Positions 18,223 through 27,122 of a stretch of DNA of 63,632 bases are shown here, one piece after another; position 1 is the first letter of the stretch, and every line of letters starts with the position of its first letter. A program made the translations under genes and the position numbers. The notes under the pieces are model-generated. The model had not been told where the DNA came from, ran no database searches, and saw only the letters and a program-made list of their open reading frames with translations. The stretch is from positions 1 to 63,632 of the forward strand of contig CAIUUO010000148.1 in the NCBI GenBank assembly GCA_903902325.1. The letters run 5' to 3'. The DNA is from an uncultured Bacteroidia bacterium (GTDB lineage Bacteria > Bacteroidota > Bacteroidia > Bacteroidales > Prolixibacteraceae).

Positions 18223-18286
18223 TCACGGGGTGAAGGGAAAGTTGATTAATTGATATATTGTACATTAAAGATGATTCACCCCGTGA
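18223..18286. repeat. 12-bp perfect inverted repeat between VF530 gene and era
   Basis: TCACGGGGTGAA at 18223-18234 and its exact reverse complement at 18275-18286 enclose 40 AT-rich bases. It starts 8 bases after the VF530 stop codon and ends 18 bases before the era promoter element. It could be a long-loop terminator or an operator. It does not belong to the word-repeat families. Confidence 0.6.
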
Positions 18287-18304
18287 GTATGCCAGAATAA
18301 ATAC

Positions 18305-18312
18305 TACCTTTG
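18305..18312 (+). promoter_or_regulatory. Bacteroidota -7 promoter element of era
   Basis: TACCTTTG matches TAnnTTTG and lies 29 bases before the era ATG at 18342. No -33 TTTG at 19 bases is evident. Confidence 0.55.
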
Positions 18313-18341
18313 CGCAGATTTTCAGACAATCAGCATTAAAA

Positions 18342-19226
18342 ATGGGACATAAATCAGGATTTGTAAATATAATCGGTAATCCAAACGTTGGCAAGTCGAC
18401 TTTGATGAATGCCATGGTGGGGGAGAAGCTTTCGATCATTACATCGAAAATGCAGACCACCCGTCACCGCATCAAAGGCATTGTGAATGGGGAGGATTTC
18501 CAGATCGTTTACTCTGATACGCCCGGAATTTTAAAGCCCGCCTACAAGCTTCAGGAGAGCATGCTCAAAACGGTGGATACCGCCCTGAGCGATGCCGATG
18601 TTTTGCTTTATGTCACGGATATGGCAGAAAGCATCGACAAAAACATAGAATACCTCGATAAATTAAAAATGGCTGAGGTTCCTGTCATGATTTTGATCAA
18701 CAAGATCGATCTGACCGACCAGCCCGCTTTGATCAAGCTCGTGGAACAGTGGAAAGTGCTGGTACCTAATTCGGAAATCATACCAATCTCGGCCAAGGAG
18801 AAGTTCAACCTGGAATATGTGTTCACACGTATCCTTGCGAATCTTCCGGAGGGGTTGCCGTATTTTCCGAAAGATGAACTGACCGATCGCAACGAGCGAT
18901 TCTTTGCCCAGGAAATTATCCGTGAAAAGATCCTTCTTTTCTATGATAAGGAGATTCCCTACTCGGTAGAGATCGAAGTAGAATCTTTCAAGGATGAGGA
19001 GAAGATTCTCAAAATTGCAGCGGTCATCCACGTGTCGCGCGAAACCCAGAAGGGTATCATCATTGGCCACAGGGGAGAGGCTCTGAAAAGAGTCGGAACG
19101 GCTGCCCGTTTAGATATGGAAGAATTTTTCAGCAAGAAAGTTTTTCTGGAACTATTCGTGAGGGTAACCAAGGAATGGCGCGACAAGGAGATCCAACTCC
19201 GTAATTTTGGATACGAACAACAATAA
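18342..19226 (+). CDS. era: GTPase Era
   Basis: A 294-residue Era GTPase, which binds the 3' end of 16S rRNA and acts in 30S subunit maturation. G1 is GNPNVGKST (about 12-20), G3 is DTPG, G4 is NKID. The C-terminal KH domain has GIIIGHRGEALKRVGTAAR. Length is normal for the family. The frame is open from a TTG at 18258, but the ATG at 18342 follows the TACCTTTG promoter and gives the usual N-terminus. der follows after 15 bases, so the two ribosome-assembly GTPases are probably co-transcribed. Confidence 0.96.
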   Translation: MGHKSGFVNIIGNPNVGKSTLMNAMVGEKLSIITSKMQTTRHRIKGIVNGEDFQIVYSDTPGILKPAYKLQESMLKTVDTALSDADVLLYVTDMAESIDKNIEYLDKLKMAEVPVMILINKIDLTDQPALIKLVEQWKVLVPNSEIIPISAKEKFNLEYVFTRILANLPEGLPYFPKDELTDRNERFFAQEIIREKILLFYDKEIPYSVEIEVESFKDEEKILKIAAVIHVSRETQKGIIIGHRGEALKRVGTAARLDMEEFFSKKVFLELFVRVTKEWRDKEIQLRNFGYEQQ

Positions 19227-19241
19227 GGCACTTTTCATTTC

Positions 19242-20552
19242 ATGAGCAACATCATTGCAATCGTTGGACGCCCAAACGTAGGCAAATCCACCTTTTTTAA
19301 CAGGCTTACAGAGTCCAGAATGGCCATCGTCGACGATGAGCCCGGGGTAACCCGTGACCGTAATTACGGCAAATCAGTCTGGAACGGCAAGGATTTTTCT
19401 GTCATCGATACCGGGGGATACGTTTCCGGTTCGGAAGACGTTTTCGAAGGCGAGATTCGCCGGCAGGTCAACCTGGCCATCGGCGAAGCAGACCTCATAT
19501 TATTTCTGGTTGACGTCGAAATGGGCGTCACGGATCTCGACATGGAGGTGAACAACATGCTCCGTAAGAGTAAAAAAACCTATATGACGGTGGTCAACAA
19601 AGTTGACAACCACAAGCGTGCCCTCGATGCCAACGAATTTTATTCGCTTGGAGTTGAGGAGATCTTTTGTGTATCCTCCATCAATGGATTGGGAACAGGT
19701 GATCTGCTCGACGAAGTGGTCAAGCACTTTCCCGAACCTGTGGAAGAGGTCGAAGAGGCCCATATTCCTGTGATAGCCATCGTAGGCAGGCCCAACGTTG
19801 GAAAATCATCTACCATCAATACCCTGATCGGCGAGGAGCGCCACATTGTGACGGAAGTAGCAGGTACCACCCGTGATTCCGTTGCACAGCGCTATACCAA
19901 GTTCGGATATGATTTTATCCTGATCGACACGGCAGGTTTGCGCAAAAAGGCAAAAGAGAAGGAGGATGTCGAATTCTATTCCGTGATGCGTTCGGTTCGG
20001 ACCATCGAAAATGCCGATGTCTGCGTGATGATGCTGGATGCCACACGTGGCGTAGAAGCACAGGACGTATCCATTTTCCACCTGATTCACAGGAACAAAA
20101 AAGGAGTCGTGGTGGTGGTGAACAAATGGGACCTGATCGAAAAGGACAACAAGACCATGAAGGAGTTCGAGGCTCAGATCTATGAGAAGTTTGCCCCGGT
20201 GACAGACGTTCCTATTGTCTTCAGTTCTGCCGTGACCAAACAGCGGGTACTCAAAATCCTTGAAGAGGCAATGCGGGTTTACAACAACAAGACCAAGCAC
20301 GTACCAACTTCGAAATTGAACGAACTTCTGGCGGAAGCTCTTGAAGGATTTTCACCTCCCGCCTACAAGGGAAAATACATCAAGATCAAATACGTAACGC
20401 AGTTGCCAAGATACCAGACACCCTGTTTTGCTTTCTTCTGCAACCTGCCTCAGTACATCAAAGACCCTTACAAGCGATACCTTGAAAACAAGATCAGGGC
20501 TGCCTTCGACTTTACGGGTGTCCCCATTCAACTATTTTTCAGACAAAAATAA
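19242..20552 (+). CDS. der: GTPase Der (EngA)
   Basis: A 436-residue tandem GTPase needed for 50S subunit assembly. The first G domain has GRPNVGKST (about 8-16) and DTGG. The second has GRPNVGKSS (around residue 183), DTAG and NKWD. The C-terminal KH-like domain holds [20 protein letters not shown], and the protein ends with the family's PIQLFFRQK. Full length, no defects. It follows era directly. Confidence 0.97.
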   Translation: MSNIIAIVGRPNVGKSTFFNRLTESRMAIVDDEPGVTRDRNYGKSVWNGKDFSVIDTGGYVSGSEDVFEGEIRRQVNLAIGEADLILFLVDVEMGVTDLDMEVNNMLRKSKKTYMTVVNKVDNHKRALDANEFYSLGVEEIFCVSSINGLGTGDLLDEVVKHFPEPVEEVEEAHIPVIAIVGRPNVGKSSTINTLIGEERHIVTEVAGTTRDSVAQRYTKFGYDFILIDTAGLRKKAKEKEDVEFYSVMRSVRTIENADVCVMMLDATRGVEAQDVSIFHLIHRNKKGVVVVVNKWDLIEKDNKTMKEFEAQIYEKFAPVTDVPIVFSSAVTKQRVLKILEEAMRVYNNKTKHVPTSKLNELLAEALEGFSPPAYKGKYIKIKYVTQLPRYQTPCFAFFCNLPQYIKDPYKRYLENKIRAAFDFTGVPIQLFFRQK

Positions 20553-20582
20553 CTGATTCAATGTCGATTCGTAAACATTTAC

Positions 20583-20672
20583 TTTGAGACCTTAGTGTTA
20601 TCCTCTGTGACCTTTGTGGTAAAAAAAACTTAACCACAAAGGTCACCAAGGTTACCACAAAGTATTCGAAGC
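20583..20672. repeat. Intergenic palindrome, ACCACAAAG word family
   Basis: A perfect 14-base inverted repeat (20607-20620 and 20633-20646) with a 12-base loop is flanked by further words of the same kind (GAGACCTTAGTG, ACCAAGG, TACCACAAAG). Located after der. Related copies lie at 26081-26180 and 49038-49124. Confidence 0.75.
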
Positions 20673-20679
20673 GACATTT

Positions 20680-20708
20680 ATTAAGATTAAAGATTACAAA
20701 TTACAAAT
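20680..20708. repeat. Single arm of the ATTACAA word family
   Basis: ATTAAAG/ATTACAA words occur without an obvious partner arm, between the palindrome after der and the helicase start. Confidence 0.5.
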
Positions 20709-20759
20709 GAAGGGGCAGACAGGCAATGAGCCATTTTCTTCTTCGCAATACACAATCAA

Positions 20760-22463
20760 ATGCAATTCAATGAAATGGGGCTGGACCCCAGAATCTTAAA
20801 AGGGATTGAGGCAATGGGCTTCGAAACACCTTCACCGATTCAGGAACAATTTATTCCGGTTTTTCTTAAAGAACCAAAAGACATCGTCGGACTGGCACAA
20901 ACAGGTACCGGCAAAACTGCAGCTTTCGGGTTGCCAATCCTTCAGACCATCGACCCGATGAGAAGGGTTCCACAGGCCTTGATCCTGAGCCCTACCCGCG
21001 AACTGTGCGTACAGATCGCAAGGGAGATCAAGGAGTATTCGCAATTTCTGCCCGAAATAGTCATTACCCCCGTTTACGGAGGAGCCGACATGGGTGCCCA
21101 GGTAAAGGCGCTTCGTGCAGGAACTCATATCATCACTGCAACTCCGGGAAGGATGCATGACATGATCCGCAAAAACAAGGTGGATTTGTCGCAGATTTCG
21201 ATCCTCGTTTTGGATGAGGCAGACGAAATGCTCAACATGGGCTTTCAGGAGGATGTGGATGCTATCCTGGCCATGACCCCTAAAGAGAAAAACACTTTGC
21301 TTTTCTCGGCTACTATGCCCAAAGAGGTCGCTTCCATTGCAAAAAATTACATGACCAATCCTTTGGAAATTTCGGTAGGTAAAAAGAACAGCGGAGCCGA
21401 TAATGTGGAGCATGTCTACCATATGGTGCATGCCAAGGATCGTTACCTGGCCCTCAAAAGGGTACTGGACTTCGTTCCTGAGGTATACGGTATCGTATTC
21501 TGCCGTACCCGCCAGGAGACTGGTGAGGTGGCTGCCCAACTGATTACGGACAATTACAGCGCCGAAGCATTGCATGGCGATCTGAGTCAGCAGCAGCGCG
21601 ATTTCGTCATGGACAAATTCCGCAACCGCGGGGTACAGATTTTGGTTGCCACGGATGTTGCCGCCCGCGGACTCGATGTCAATGACCTCACCCATGTCGT
21701 TAACTACAATCTTCCCGACGACTCTGAAAATTATATTCACCGAAGCGGACGTACGGGTCGGGTCAATAAGTCAGGCGTATCGATTTCGATCATCCACCTG
21801 AAAGAGCACGGACGTATCCGTATGATTGAAAAGAGTATAGGCAAAAAATTTGTACGTAAACCTGTTCCATCCGGCAAGGAAATCTGTGAAAAACAGCTCT
21901 TTTTTCTCACAGATAAGTTGCAAGAGGTGACTGTGAATGAAGAGGAAATTGCACCATACCTTCCAGCCGTCTACGAAAAATTCGAAAATCTTTCCAAGGA
22001 AGAACTGATCAAACATATTGTTTCACTTGAGTTCAACCGCTTCCTGGATTATTATGGCAATACTCCCGACCTGAACATCCCGGATGGCAACGAAGAACGG
22101 AGAAGTCCGCGGGTAGTCGTCACGGAAGGATTGACAAAATTCAGACTGAACGTAGGACTGGCGAAGGGAATTTCCCCCAAAGAGGTGATTAACTTCGTGG
22201 TAGAGGCAACCGGAAGAAGAAATGTTGAGATTGGCAGGATCGATCTCTTTGGCAGCTATTCAGTGGTTGAGGTAGAAGATGCAGCCGGCAAGGCTTTGCT
22301 CCGCAATTCAAGAGGCATGTCCTTCAGGGGAACCTTCTTCGACGTGGAAGTCTTTGAAGAGAACCGCGACGACAGGTCATTCCGTGGCAGGCGTAGCGGA
22401 GGTTTTTCGAGACCCGAAGCCCGAACGGAGACCAAGAGGTTCGACCGGAAGAGGCGTTACTAG
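20760..22463 (+). CDS. DEAD-box RNA helicase with DbpA-type RNA-binding domain
   Basis: A 567-residue ATP-dependent RNA helicase. Visible in order are a Q-motif region (FETPSPIQEQFIP), AQTGTGKT, PTREL, TPGR, DEAD, SAT, then domain 2 with DVAARGLDV and HRSGRTGR. A DbpA-like RNA-binding domain (about 455-535, LTKFRLNVGLAKGISPKEVI) follows, then a short Arg/Gly-rich tail. By family, it probably acts in ribosome assembly or cold-stress RNA remodelling; proximity to era and der fits that. Start is the ATG at 20760. The preceding 207 bases hold word-repeat palindromes. Confidence 0.93.
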   Translation: MQFNEMGLDPRILKGIEAMGFETPSPIQEQFIPVFLKEPKDIVGLAQTGTGKTAAFGLPILQTIDPMRRVPQALILSPTRELCVQIAREIKEYSQFLPEIVITPVYGGADMGAQVKALRAGTHIITATPGRMHDMIRKNKVDLSQISILVLDEADEMLNMGFQEDVDAILAMTPKEKNTLLFSATMPKEVASIAKNYMTNPLEISVGKKNSGADNVEHVYHMVHAKDRYLALKRVLDFVPEVYGIVFCRTRQETGEVAAQLITDNYSAEALHGDLSQQQRDFVMDKFRNRGVQILVATDVAARGLDVNDLTHVVNYNLPDDSENYIHRSGRTGRVNKSGVSISIIHLKEHGRIRMIEKSIGKKFVRKPVPSGKEICEKQLFFLTDKLQEVTVNEEEIAPYLPAVYEKFENLSKEELIKHIVSLEFNRFLDYYGNTPDLNIPDGNEERRSPRVVVTEGLTKFRLNVGLAKGISPKEVINFVVEATGRRNVEIGRIDLFGSYSVVEVEDAAGKALLRNSRGMSFRGTFFDVEVFEENRDDRSFRGRRSGGFSRPEARTETKRFDRKRRY

Positions 22464-22467
22464 AGGA

Positions 22468-22582
22468 AAGTGCCTAAAGTGAACTAAAGTGCCTGGAGTG
22501 CCTAAAGTACTTCGCTACAAACCAGAATTGTAAGGAGTCCTTTACTCTAGGCACTTTAGGCATTTTAGACACTTTAGGCACT
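22468..22582. repeat. Intergenic palindrome, TAAAGTGCC word family, with conserved loop
   Basis: The left arm (22468-22509) consists of TAAAGTGCC/TAAAGTGAAC words and the right arm (22540-22582) of their reverse complements. The loop begins with TAAAGTACTTCGCTAC (22503-22518) and, 15 bases later, has GGAGTCC (22534-22540); both recur with identical spacing in the copy at 46614-46729. It sits between two convergent genes and could act as a bidirectional terminator. Confidence 0.8.
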
Positions 22583-22586
22583 TGTT

Positions 22587-23504
22587 TTAATGGAAATCCA
22601 CATTCGCAAAGGTACGTTTCACCCCTTTGGTATATTTTACTTTCGGGTAACCGATAATCAAAACCAAACCCTCCCTGCTTTTGTATCGGATTCCGTATTT
22701 CGATTTAAATTCCTTCACCCCAAATCCAGATTGGAGAAAAGGATGAATTGCTCCAAGCATGCAGGTGCCCAGACCAAGAGACTCAGCAGCAAGCATGGCG
22801 TAGGTTGCGGCAATGATAGGATCTGCAGGGTCACAATAAGGTGAACCGTAGAAATAAATAGCCAACGGTGCATCATAAGTCACCATATCGATTCCCTTGT
22901 TCATGTTGCCAATGTAGACATCAAAAAGCGGACGCATGAATTTCTTGAAGAAATCGGCCTCTTTCCGGTCGTGGAAAAGGCGCATCAATACCATGAACCA
23001 ACCAGAAACCAGCCAGCGGTTTTTACCTAACAGCATGCAGAAGTCGATCGAAAATTGCCTGACTTTTTCTTTGCTGTCCAATACAAGCAAATTAACATCG
23101 GAAGGTGGAATTCCCATGGGAGCCGTCGCAGCCACTGAGATGACCTTGTCAATTAAATCCCTTGGAACAGGCTTGTCCCTGAATTCGCGCAGGCTTCTGC
23201 GAGATTGAAGCAATGTGAGAAGTTCATCGTATCCTAGCATTGTTTTTTTATCGTGGAGTTGAAAAAGATCCTCAGGTGAAAGACACCTTCCGGTAACCTG
23301 GATGGCTCCTTCGGGGCAGATGGCCATGCAATGGCCGCATGCGATACATCCGAACAATGGTTGCTTCGTGAGAGACGCCTTCCCTTCAATCAATTCGAAT
23401 TCAAAGTCTTTGCAAACGGCAATACATTTTCCGCACCCGTTGCATTTTTGCAAATCAATGGTGACTATGGCTGCTTCTTCGGTTCTGGTGTTTGGAACAG
23501 ACAT
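22587..23504 (-). CDS. Ferredoxin-type 4Fe-4S / nitroreductase fusion protein
   Basis: A 305-residue protein. Residues about 15-75 hold two 4Fe-4S motifs, CNGCGKCIAVC and CIACGHCMAICP. The rest is an FMN-dependent nitroreductase-like domain with the SRRSLREFRDKPVPRD opening and SLGLGTCMLGAI near the flavin site. By family it transfers electrons from an iron-sulfur donor to an FMN-bound substrate; the natural substrate is unknown. The frame extends to a TTG at 23513, but the ATG at 23504 is preferred. It is convergent with the helicase and divergent from the GATase. Confidence 0.88.
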   Translation of the reverse strand: MSVPNTRTEEAAIVTIDLQKCNGCGKCIAVCKDFEFELIEGKASLTKQPLFGCIACGHCMAICPEGAIQVTGRCLSPEDLFQLHDKKTMLGYDELLTLLQSRRSLREFRDKPVPRDLIDKVISVAATAPMGIPPSDVNLLVLDSKEKVRQFSIDFCMLLGKNRWLVSGWFMVLMRLFHDRKEADFFKKFMRPLFDVYIGNMNKGIDMVTYDAPLAIYFYGSPYCDPADPIIAATYAMLAAESLGLGTCMLGAIHPFLQSGFGVKEFKSKYGIRYKSREGLVLIIGYPKVKYTKGVKRTFANVDFH

Positions 23505-23817
23505 GGTTTTCAATTTGATGGTTACCCCTAAATTAGTAAAAAAGTGACTAAAGTGAACTAGAGTGAGCTATAGTGCCTAAAGTATTTTACAAAGGGTTAA
23601 GTTGAGAGAATTTAATAGATAAGGAGTAATCTATAGCGAGTATAATACAAACTATTTTTTTGAAATTACATTCCATGATAGACCACAGCAAATAGCATAT
23701 ATTGATTATTTTTATAACTGAAAATAGCAGACCAGATCCAATGCTTCAGACTGAATAATTCATAACGCAAACTTTGCATGAGCGTTGAGATTTGGATTTA
23801 CTTATCAAAACAAGTGA
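23505..23817. repeat. Divergent intergenic region with a TAAAGTGCC-family arm
   Basis: The gap between the nitroreductase and GATase starts is 313 bases. Bases 23543-23590 hold a single arm of AGTGACTAAAGTGAACTAGAGTG-type words ending in CCTAAAGTATTTTAC, which resembles the conserved loop start of the 22468 copy. The rest is AT-rich with no gene seen. Confidence 0.5.
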
Positions 23818-24567
23818 ATGGTACTGATATTAAAGACAGGAAGTGCCCTGGCAAATGTAAGATTTGCGTACGGAGACTTTGAGGATTGGATTGTTGGGAA
23901 AATGCGATTAAGTGAATTGGGTTATCAGGTTCATTTGGCGGGCGATTATGAAACCCTTCCAATTGACCAGCCTTATTCCGGAATTGTAATTACAGGTTCG
24001 CCTTTGATGGTTACGGACATTCCAATCAAAGGCAGCAATTTGTGCAACTGGCTGCTTGAACAACAAGGAAACGGGATACCAATTTTGGGAATCTGCTTTG
24101 GTCATCAATTGCTGAGTATTTTAAACGGTGGATCGGTTGGGTACAATTTTTCCGGAACTATCATCGGGTCTGCAAGAACCTATTTGACTAAAGCAGGCCA
24201 GAATGACAAGCTTCTTGGGAAATTATCGCCTGATTTTGCAGTTTATAAATCGCATCGGCAAAGTGTGTCTGAACTTCCTGAATCGGCAGAAATGCTGGCA
24301 ACCGATCATTCAGGAATCATCGATGCGGTTAAATTCAATTCGAATACCTGGGGAGTGCAGTTCCATCCGGAATTTAATGCAGAAATTACAAAGAAATATA
24401 TTCAGGAGAAACAGGATGAGTTGTATGCTGAGGGATTTAATGTTCAGGAATTATTGGATCAGGTTGTAAGAGTGGACTACGGCGACAGGATATTGATACG
24501 ATTCAAAGAAATAGTGTACGAAAACATGATCGCTGATAGTCTGATGGTTACCAAAATGTCATGTTAA
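23818..24567 (+). CDS. Class I glutamine amidotransferase-like protein
   Basis: A 249-residue stand-alone class I glutamine amidotransferase domain. GICFGHQ (about 96-102) holds the nucleophilic cysteine, and QFHPEF (about 180-185) supplies the His and Glu of the triad. It resembles GuaA-type GATase modules that hydrolyse glutamine or gamma-glutamyl compounds. No synthase partner is encoded next to it, so an independent gamma-glutamyl hydrolase activity is possible. Start is the ATG at 23818. Confidence 0.85.
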   Translation: MVLILKTGSALANVRFAYGDFEDWIVGKMRLSELGYQVHLAGDYETLPIDQPYSGIVITGSPLMVTDIPIKGSNLCNWLLEQQGNGIPILGICFGHQLLSILNGGSVGYNFSGTIIGSARTYLTKAGQNDKLLGKLSPDFAVYKSHRQSVSELPESAEMLATDHSGIIDAVKFNSNTWGVQFHPEFNAEITKKYIQEKQDELYAEGFNVQELLDQVVRVDYGDRILIRFKEIVYENMIADSLMVTKMSC

Positions 24568-24654
24568 TGTCGTTGCAATGTCGGGACAAATACCAGAATA
24601 ATTATTGGAGAGTTTTTAAGTTAATTATAATCTTGCTCAAAATTTCGATGTAGA

Positions 24655-25443
24655 ATGAAACAGCCGGATTTAGGTAAAAAGATAGCTGAACTGAGAAAAG
24701 CCAAGGGCTTAACCCAGGATGAGCTGGTCGAAAAGTGCAATATCAATGTGAGAACCCTTCAGCGGATCGAAGCCGGAGAGGTCACTCCAAGAAGTTACAC
24801 AGTGAAAATTATATTTACCGCTCTGGATTGCAAAATCTATGATTCATCGAAGACTATGAACGATAAGTTCACTTATGCCGGACATATTGTAAATACCTGG
24901 CTTGTGCAATTTTATAATTATGTCATCGATCTGTTTAACTTAAAAACCCACACAATGAAAAAATTGGCGATTTTATCCACACCTGTTTTAGCCATCTGTA
25001 TCGTTTTGATGTTTTCAATTAGTTCAAGCGCAAAATCACATGCCAGAAAGGCAATTCGTGAAAAGTTTGAGCAAACAAGCTCCAACCCGTCATTTATGCG
25101 ACAGTTTAACGCCGGGCAAATTGACTCAATATGCAACCGCTACCTTGAAAATGCGTGCATGATGGCTGACAATGCTCCAACAACCTATGATAGGAAGAGT
25201 ATAAATGAGCATTTCAATCAATTGTATAACCGGGGTCTTCGCTTCTCGAAACTTACATCAACATTTAAGGTTATTTCAGATTCACTGGCCATCGACAGGG
25301 GTGTATGGGACGTGAGCGTTAATTCTATCGTGGTTGCTTCCGGAACTTATTTAAGTCAGTGGCGTTATATTAACGGAAAATGGTGGGTTGAAAATGAGAT
25401 GTCCAAATCGGATGCACTGAATAATCCGGAAGTTAATAAATAA
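24655..25443 (+). CDS. XRE-type HTH protein with membrane segment and SnoaL/NTF2-like domain
   Basis: A 262-residue unusual fusion. Residues about 6-58 form an XRE helix-turn-helix (GKKIAELRKAKGLTQDELV, RTLQRIEAGEVTPRSYT). After a linker, MKKLAILSTPVLAICIVLMF (about 101-120) is a single membrane segment. The C-terminal about 140 residues look like a small NTF2/SnoaL-type domain, with a late GTYLSQWRYINGKWWVENE. The internal ATG at 24955 could also start a separate secreted product, because the hydrophobic stretch looks like a signal peptide. It lies 87 bases after the GATase and 4 bases before the ICMT-like gene, so these may be co-transcribed. The natural reading is a membrane-anchored regulator sensing an extracytoplasmic signal. 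Confidence 0.65.
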   Translation: MKQPDLGKKIAELRKAKGLTQDELVEKCNINVRTLQRIEAGEVTPRSYTVKIIFTALDCKIYDSSKTMNDKFTYAGHIVNTWLVQFYNYVIDLFNLKTHTMKKLAILSTPVLAICIVLMFSISSSAKSHARKAIREKFEQTSSNPSFMRQFNAGQIDSICNRYLENACMMADNAPTTYDRKSINEHFNQLYNRGLRFSKLTSTFKVISDSLAIDRGVWDVSVNSIVVASGTYLSQWRYINGKWWVENEMSKSDALNNPEVNK

Positions 25444-25447
25444 CTAT

Positions 25448-26005
25448 ATGATTCTATTTGTAACAATTTGGTCTGTTTGGGGTATTTCAGAGGTACTTCT
25501 GAACAGATTGTTTCTTTCAGCTAACAGGAAAGGAAGTACCCAGGACAAAGGAAGTCTTGGGATTATATGGATTGCAATTGCTTTGGCGATCTCATTGGGA
25601 GTTGCCTGCCCGATTTTCATCAAATTTCCCATTGGCAGCAGTCCAATCATCCCATATCTTGGACTGATGATCATCCTTGCAGGAATGATTTTCAGGTTTA
25701 CTGCCATTTATACGTTGGGCAAAATGTTTACAGTAAATGTGACCATTAATGATAACCATAAAATCAAGAAGGATGGTTTGTACAGTATCCTCCGACATCC
25801 ATCCTATTCAGGCTCCATATTGTCATTTATTGGTTTTGGTATATCGCTTAATAATTGGATCAGCCTGATCATCATCACCATCCTGATTGTATCTGCGATG
25901 CTCTACAGAATAAAGATTGAAGAGAAACTTTTGATAGAGCATTTTGGTTCGGATTATTTGGAATACGCTAAAAAGACCTATCGGTTAGTACCCTGGATTT
26001 ATTAA
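25448..26005 (+). CDS. Isoprenylcysteine methyltransferase-like integral membrane protein
   Basis: A 185-residue polytopic membrane protein with about five hydrophobic segments. The C-terminal part carries the ICMT/PEMT-type signature: KKDGLYSILRHPSYSG, then EEKLLIEHFGSDYLEYAKKT and RLVPW. Members transfer methyl groups from S-adenosylmethionine to lipophilic acceptors; bacterial substrates are mostly unknown. It starts 4 bases after the XRE-fusion stop, suggesting translational coupling. Confidence 0.85.
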   Translation: MILFVTIWSVWGISEVLLNRLFLSANRKGSTQDKGSLGIIWIAIALAISLGVACPIFIKFPIGSSPIIPYLGLMIILAGMIFRFTAIYTLGKMFTVNVTINDNHKIKKDGLYSILRHPSYSGSILSFIGFGISLNNWISLIIITILIVSAMLYRIKIEEKLLIEHFGSDYLEYAKKTYRLVPWIY

Positions 26006-26080
26006 CAAAACCCACTGGGAAAACGACAGTGTTCTTTTTTAGAGTTGCATAAATTTTACTGTTTTTTAGTAAAAAAACTA

Positions 26081-26180
26081 TGTGAACCTTGGTTTCTTTG
26101 AGCCTTAGTGTCGATTTCTTTCCTGCCACAACTTGTCCCGATTTCTCGGGAAAGACACTAAAACACCAAGGTTCACAAAG
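26081..26180. repeat. Intergenic palindrome, ACCACAAAG/GTGAACCTTGG word family
   Basis: TGTGAACCTTGGT at the left (26081-26093) faces ACCAAGGTTCACA at about 26164-26176; GTGTC (26108-26112) faces GACAC (26154-26158). The loop contains a small hairpin, CCCGA-TTTC-TCGGG (26138-26151). It fills most of the 256-base gap before the VOC gene. Confidence 0.75.
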
Positions 26181-26261
26181 GAAATATCAAATTGCCTGAA
26201 ATAATATATTTCTAATCTGTTTCTTACTAACTATATTACACTTAAACCAAAAAAACCTGAA

Positions 26262-26651
26262 ATGGATATTCATAGACTAGACCATGAGCCACCACTTGCA
26301 ACTTCAGAATGGGGGTGGCGGTATCACCACCTGGGAGTTCCAACGGACCAATCATTTCCGGGAGAGACCTATCTTCCACAATTCAAATTGTACGTTTCGG
26401 GTTTTGATTCAAGCCCGTTTGGCATTGAATGGATGCGATTTGAGCCGGATAGCCCTGTTGATGAATTGATAAAAAAAGTTCCCCATATCGCCTTTGAAGT
26501 GGAGGATCTGGATTTGGAACTTTCGCGGCATGACCTTCAGATTCTTACTCCTCCCAATGCACCAGGTGAAGGGATCAGGGTAGCCATGATCACACACAAC
26601 GGTGCGCCTCTGGAGCTGATAGAGTTTGGGAAAACACATGAGAAATTTTAG
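26262..26651 (+). CDS. VOC-superfamily (glyoxalase-like) protein
   Basis: A 129-residue single-domain vicinal-oxygen-chelate protein. WRYHHLGVPT near the start, VPHIAFEVEDLDLEL in the middle and APLELIEFGK at the end correspond to the two beta-alpha-beta-beta-beta halves, with candidate metal ligands in the HH, H and E positions. Substrate unknown: it could be a glyoxalase, dioxygenase or resistance protein. It stands alone between two intergenic palindrome regions. Confidence 0.75.
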   Translation: MDIHRLDHEPPLATSEWGWRYHHLGVPTDQSFPGETYLPQFKLYVSGFDSSPFGIEWMRFEPDSPVDELIKKVPHIAFEVEDLDLELSRHDLQILTPPNAPGEGIRVAMITHNGAPLELIEFGKTHEKF

Positions 26652-26776
26652 ATGCGTATATATTAACGTTTTGTGATAATAATTTAACCTTAATTGAGAG
26701 TTTATTCACTGTTTAGGCACTAGCTTTGACATATCGAAATATCACAATTTAGATAAATCGGCTAAAAATTTTTACC

Positions 26777-26995
26777 ATGAGACAGTCCATAAACCAGAAG
26801 CGCAATATAGAAACTCATGCAAAAGGAGTTCAAAAGGATTTAGTTCAGGAAGAAGGAAAATTCACAGTGATATTAAATTCCGCATTTCAGGCATTTTCAG
26901 TGCGTCAACTCTTTGTGGTAGAGTGGCAAATGCAAAAGGTCGATTCGATGAAGTTGAATGAAAATGTTGTCAGGAAAGGTGTCTGGAGTACTTGA
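26777..26995 (+). CDS. Small hypothetical protein (72 aa), doubtful
   Basis: A 72-residue plus-strand frame in an otherwise empty 471-base interval. Composition is protein-like (charged N-terminus, hydrophobic middle FTVILNSAFQAFSVRQLFVVEW), but no family is recognised and no promoter or ribosome binding site is convincing. It is followed by the hairpin terminator at 27048-27106, which weakly favours a transcribed unit here. Confidence 0.25.
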   Translation: MRQSINQKRNIETHAKGVQKDLVQEEGKFTVILNSAFQAFSVRQLFVVEWQMQKVDSMKLNENVVRKGVWST

Positions 26996-27047
26996 TCCAA
27001 AGCAGGTGCTATTTGGAATTTATACGCGCCATAACAATTCAAATCCG

Positions 27048-27106
27048 AAAATTCCCAAAGTTTTAGTTACGAACTATATTTGCTCGTAACGAACTTTGGG
27101 AATTTT
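27048..27106. terminator. Strong bipartite hairpin, bidirectional terminator
   Basis: A perfect 15-base outer stem (27048-27062 with 27092-27106) and an inner 7-base stem (GTTACGA 27066-27072 with TCGTAAC 27084-27090). The outer stem ends in T runs on both strands. It separates plus-strand sequence from the minus-strand RluA gene that ends at 27123. Confidence 0.85.
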
Positions 27107-27122
27107 TTGTAATTATCCTGCG

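Noticed and set aside
20832-21740. 302-codon minus-strand frame inside the helicase gene
   Set aside because: It lies antisense to conserved helicase motifs, has no recognisable domain and is explained by codon bias of the real gene.
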